Assembly: GCA_028711825.1 (NCBI GenBank)
Contig: JAQTRM010000004.1
Coordinates: 1 to 14,840 of the forward strand
DNA: 14,840 bases
Origin: Candidatus Omnitrophota bacterium
GTDB lineage: Bacteria; Omnitrophota; Gorgyraeia; Gygaellales; Profunditerraquicolaceae
Direction of reading: 5' to 3'
The position numbers and the translations under genes are program-made. Each line of letters opens with the position of its first letter. Within the stretch, counting starts at the first letter, position 1. Shown in pieces: positions 14,768 to 14,840 of the stretch. The notes beneath the pieces were generated by a model, which did not search any database, was not told the DNA's origin, and saw only the letters and a program-made list of their open reading frames with translations.

Positions 14768-14840
14768 ATTTAATCGGAAATCGACGGCTTGGTTAAAGAG
14801 AGAATACTACCGCCGGAGTGCGCCGCTGCGCTACACCCTG

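Noticed and set aside
14768..14840. mreB end or promoter at the right edge
   Set aside because: No MreB C-terminal frame is visible in this 73-bp stretch, and the GC-rich inverted repeat near 14810-14835 is too short to call a terminator.

Overview
This window carries one strand-coherent block of bacterial genes, all on the minus strand, so it reads from right to left. The start of a 16S rRNA gene lies at the far left. That 16S fragment is clearly bacterial. The EUB338 probe site has the GCAGCCTCCC form instead of the usual GCTGCCTCCC, a variant I associate with deep branches of the Planctomycetes-Verrucomicrobia-Chlamydiae superphylum. Together with the mid-GC composition, the gene set and the 7-bp intergenic repeats, this makes me favour a candidate-phylum Gram-negative such as Omnitrophota (former OP3). 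That placement is inference and needs the full 16S.

In transcription order, 14767 to 10684 is a rod-shape and elongasome cluster: mreC, mreD, mrdA (PBP2) and rodA, with 4-bp ATGA overlaps at mreC/mreD and mrdA/rodA. Three bases after rodA comes a TIGR03960-type radical SAM protein (8926-10680), a common neighbour of this cluster. mreB is presumably just outside the right edge.

A strong sigma70-like promoter (8908-8936) overlaps the end of the radical SAM gene and starts a second unit: a membrane HAMP-GAF-GGDEF protein (7359-8777), a stand-alone MshEN/GspE N-terminal domain protein (6898-7344), two paralogous PilB/GspE assembly ATPases (5092-6810 and 3216-4934), a pseudo-receiver HD-GYP phosphodiesterase (2143-3213) and a PilC/GspF platform protein (919-2127). 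This looks like the motor of a type IV pilus or type II secretion machine, packed together with cyclic-di-GMP-related domains. Two signalling domains are degenerate (DDDEF in place of GGDEF; a receiver without its aspartate). The HD-GYP domain looks intact. The short MshEN protein keeps the glycines of the nucleotide-binding motif that both ATPases have lost.

The pil unit ends 61 bp before the -35 box of an rRNA promoter with A-tract UP-like DNA. The roughly 390-nt 16S leader holds an intrinsic-terminator-like hairpin with eight U residues, a boxB-like hairpin next to a boxA-like motif, and two further hairpins.

The gaps on both sides of the upstream ATPase gene are filled by degenerate 7-bp-period repeats in two orientations, one of the more unusual features here. 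I found no tRNA, CRISPR array, transposase or phage gene.
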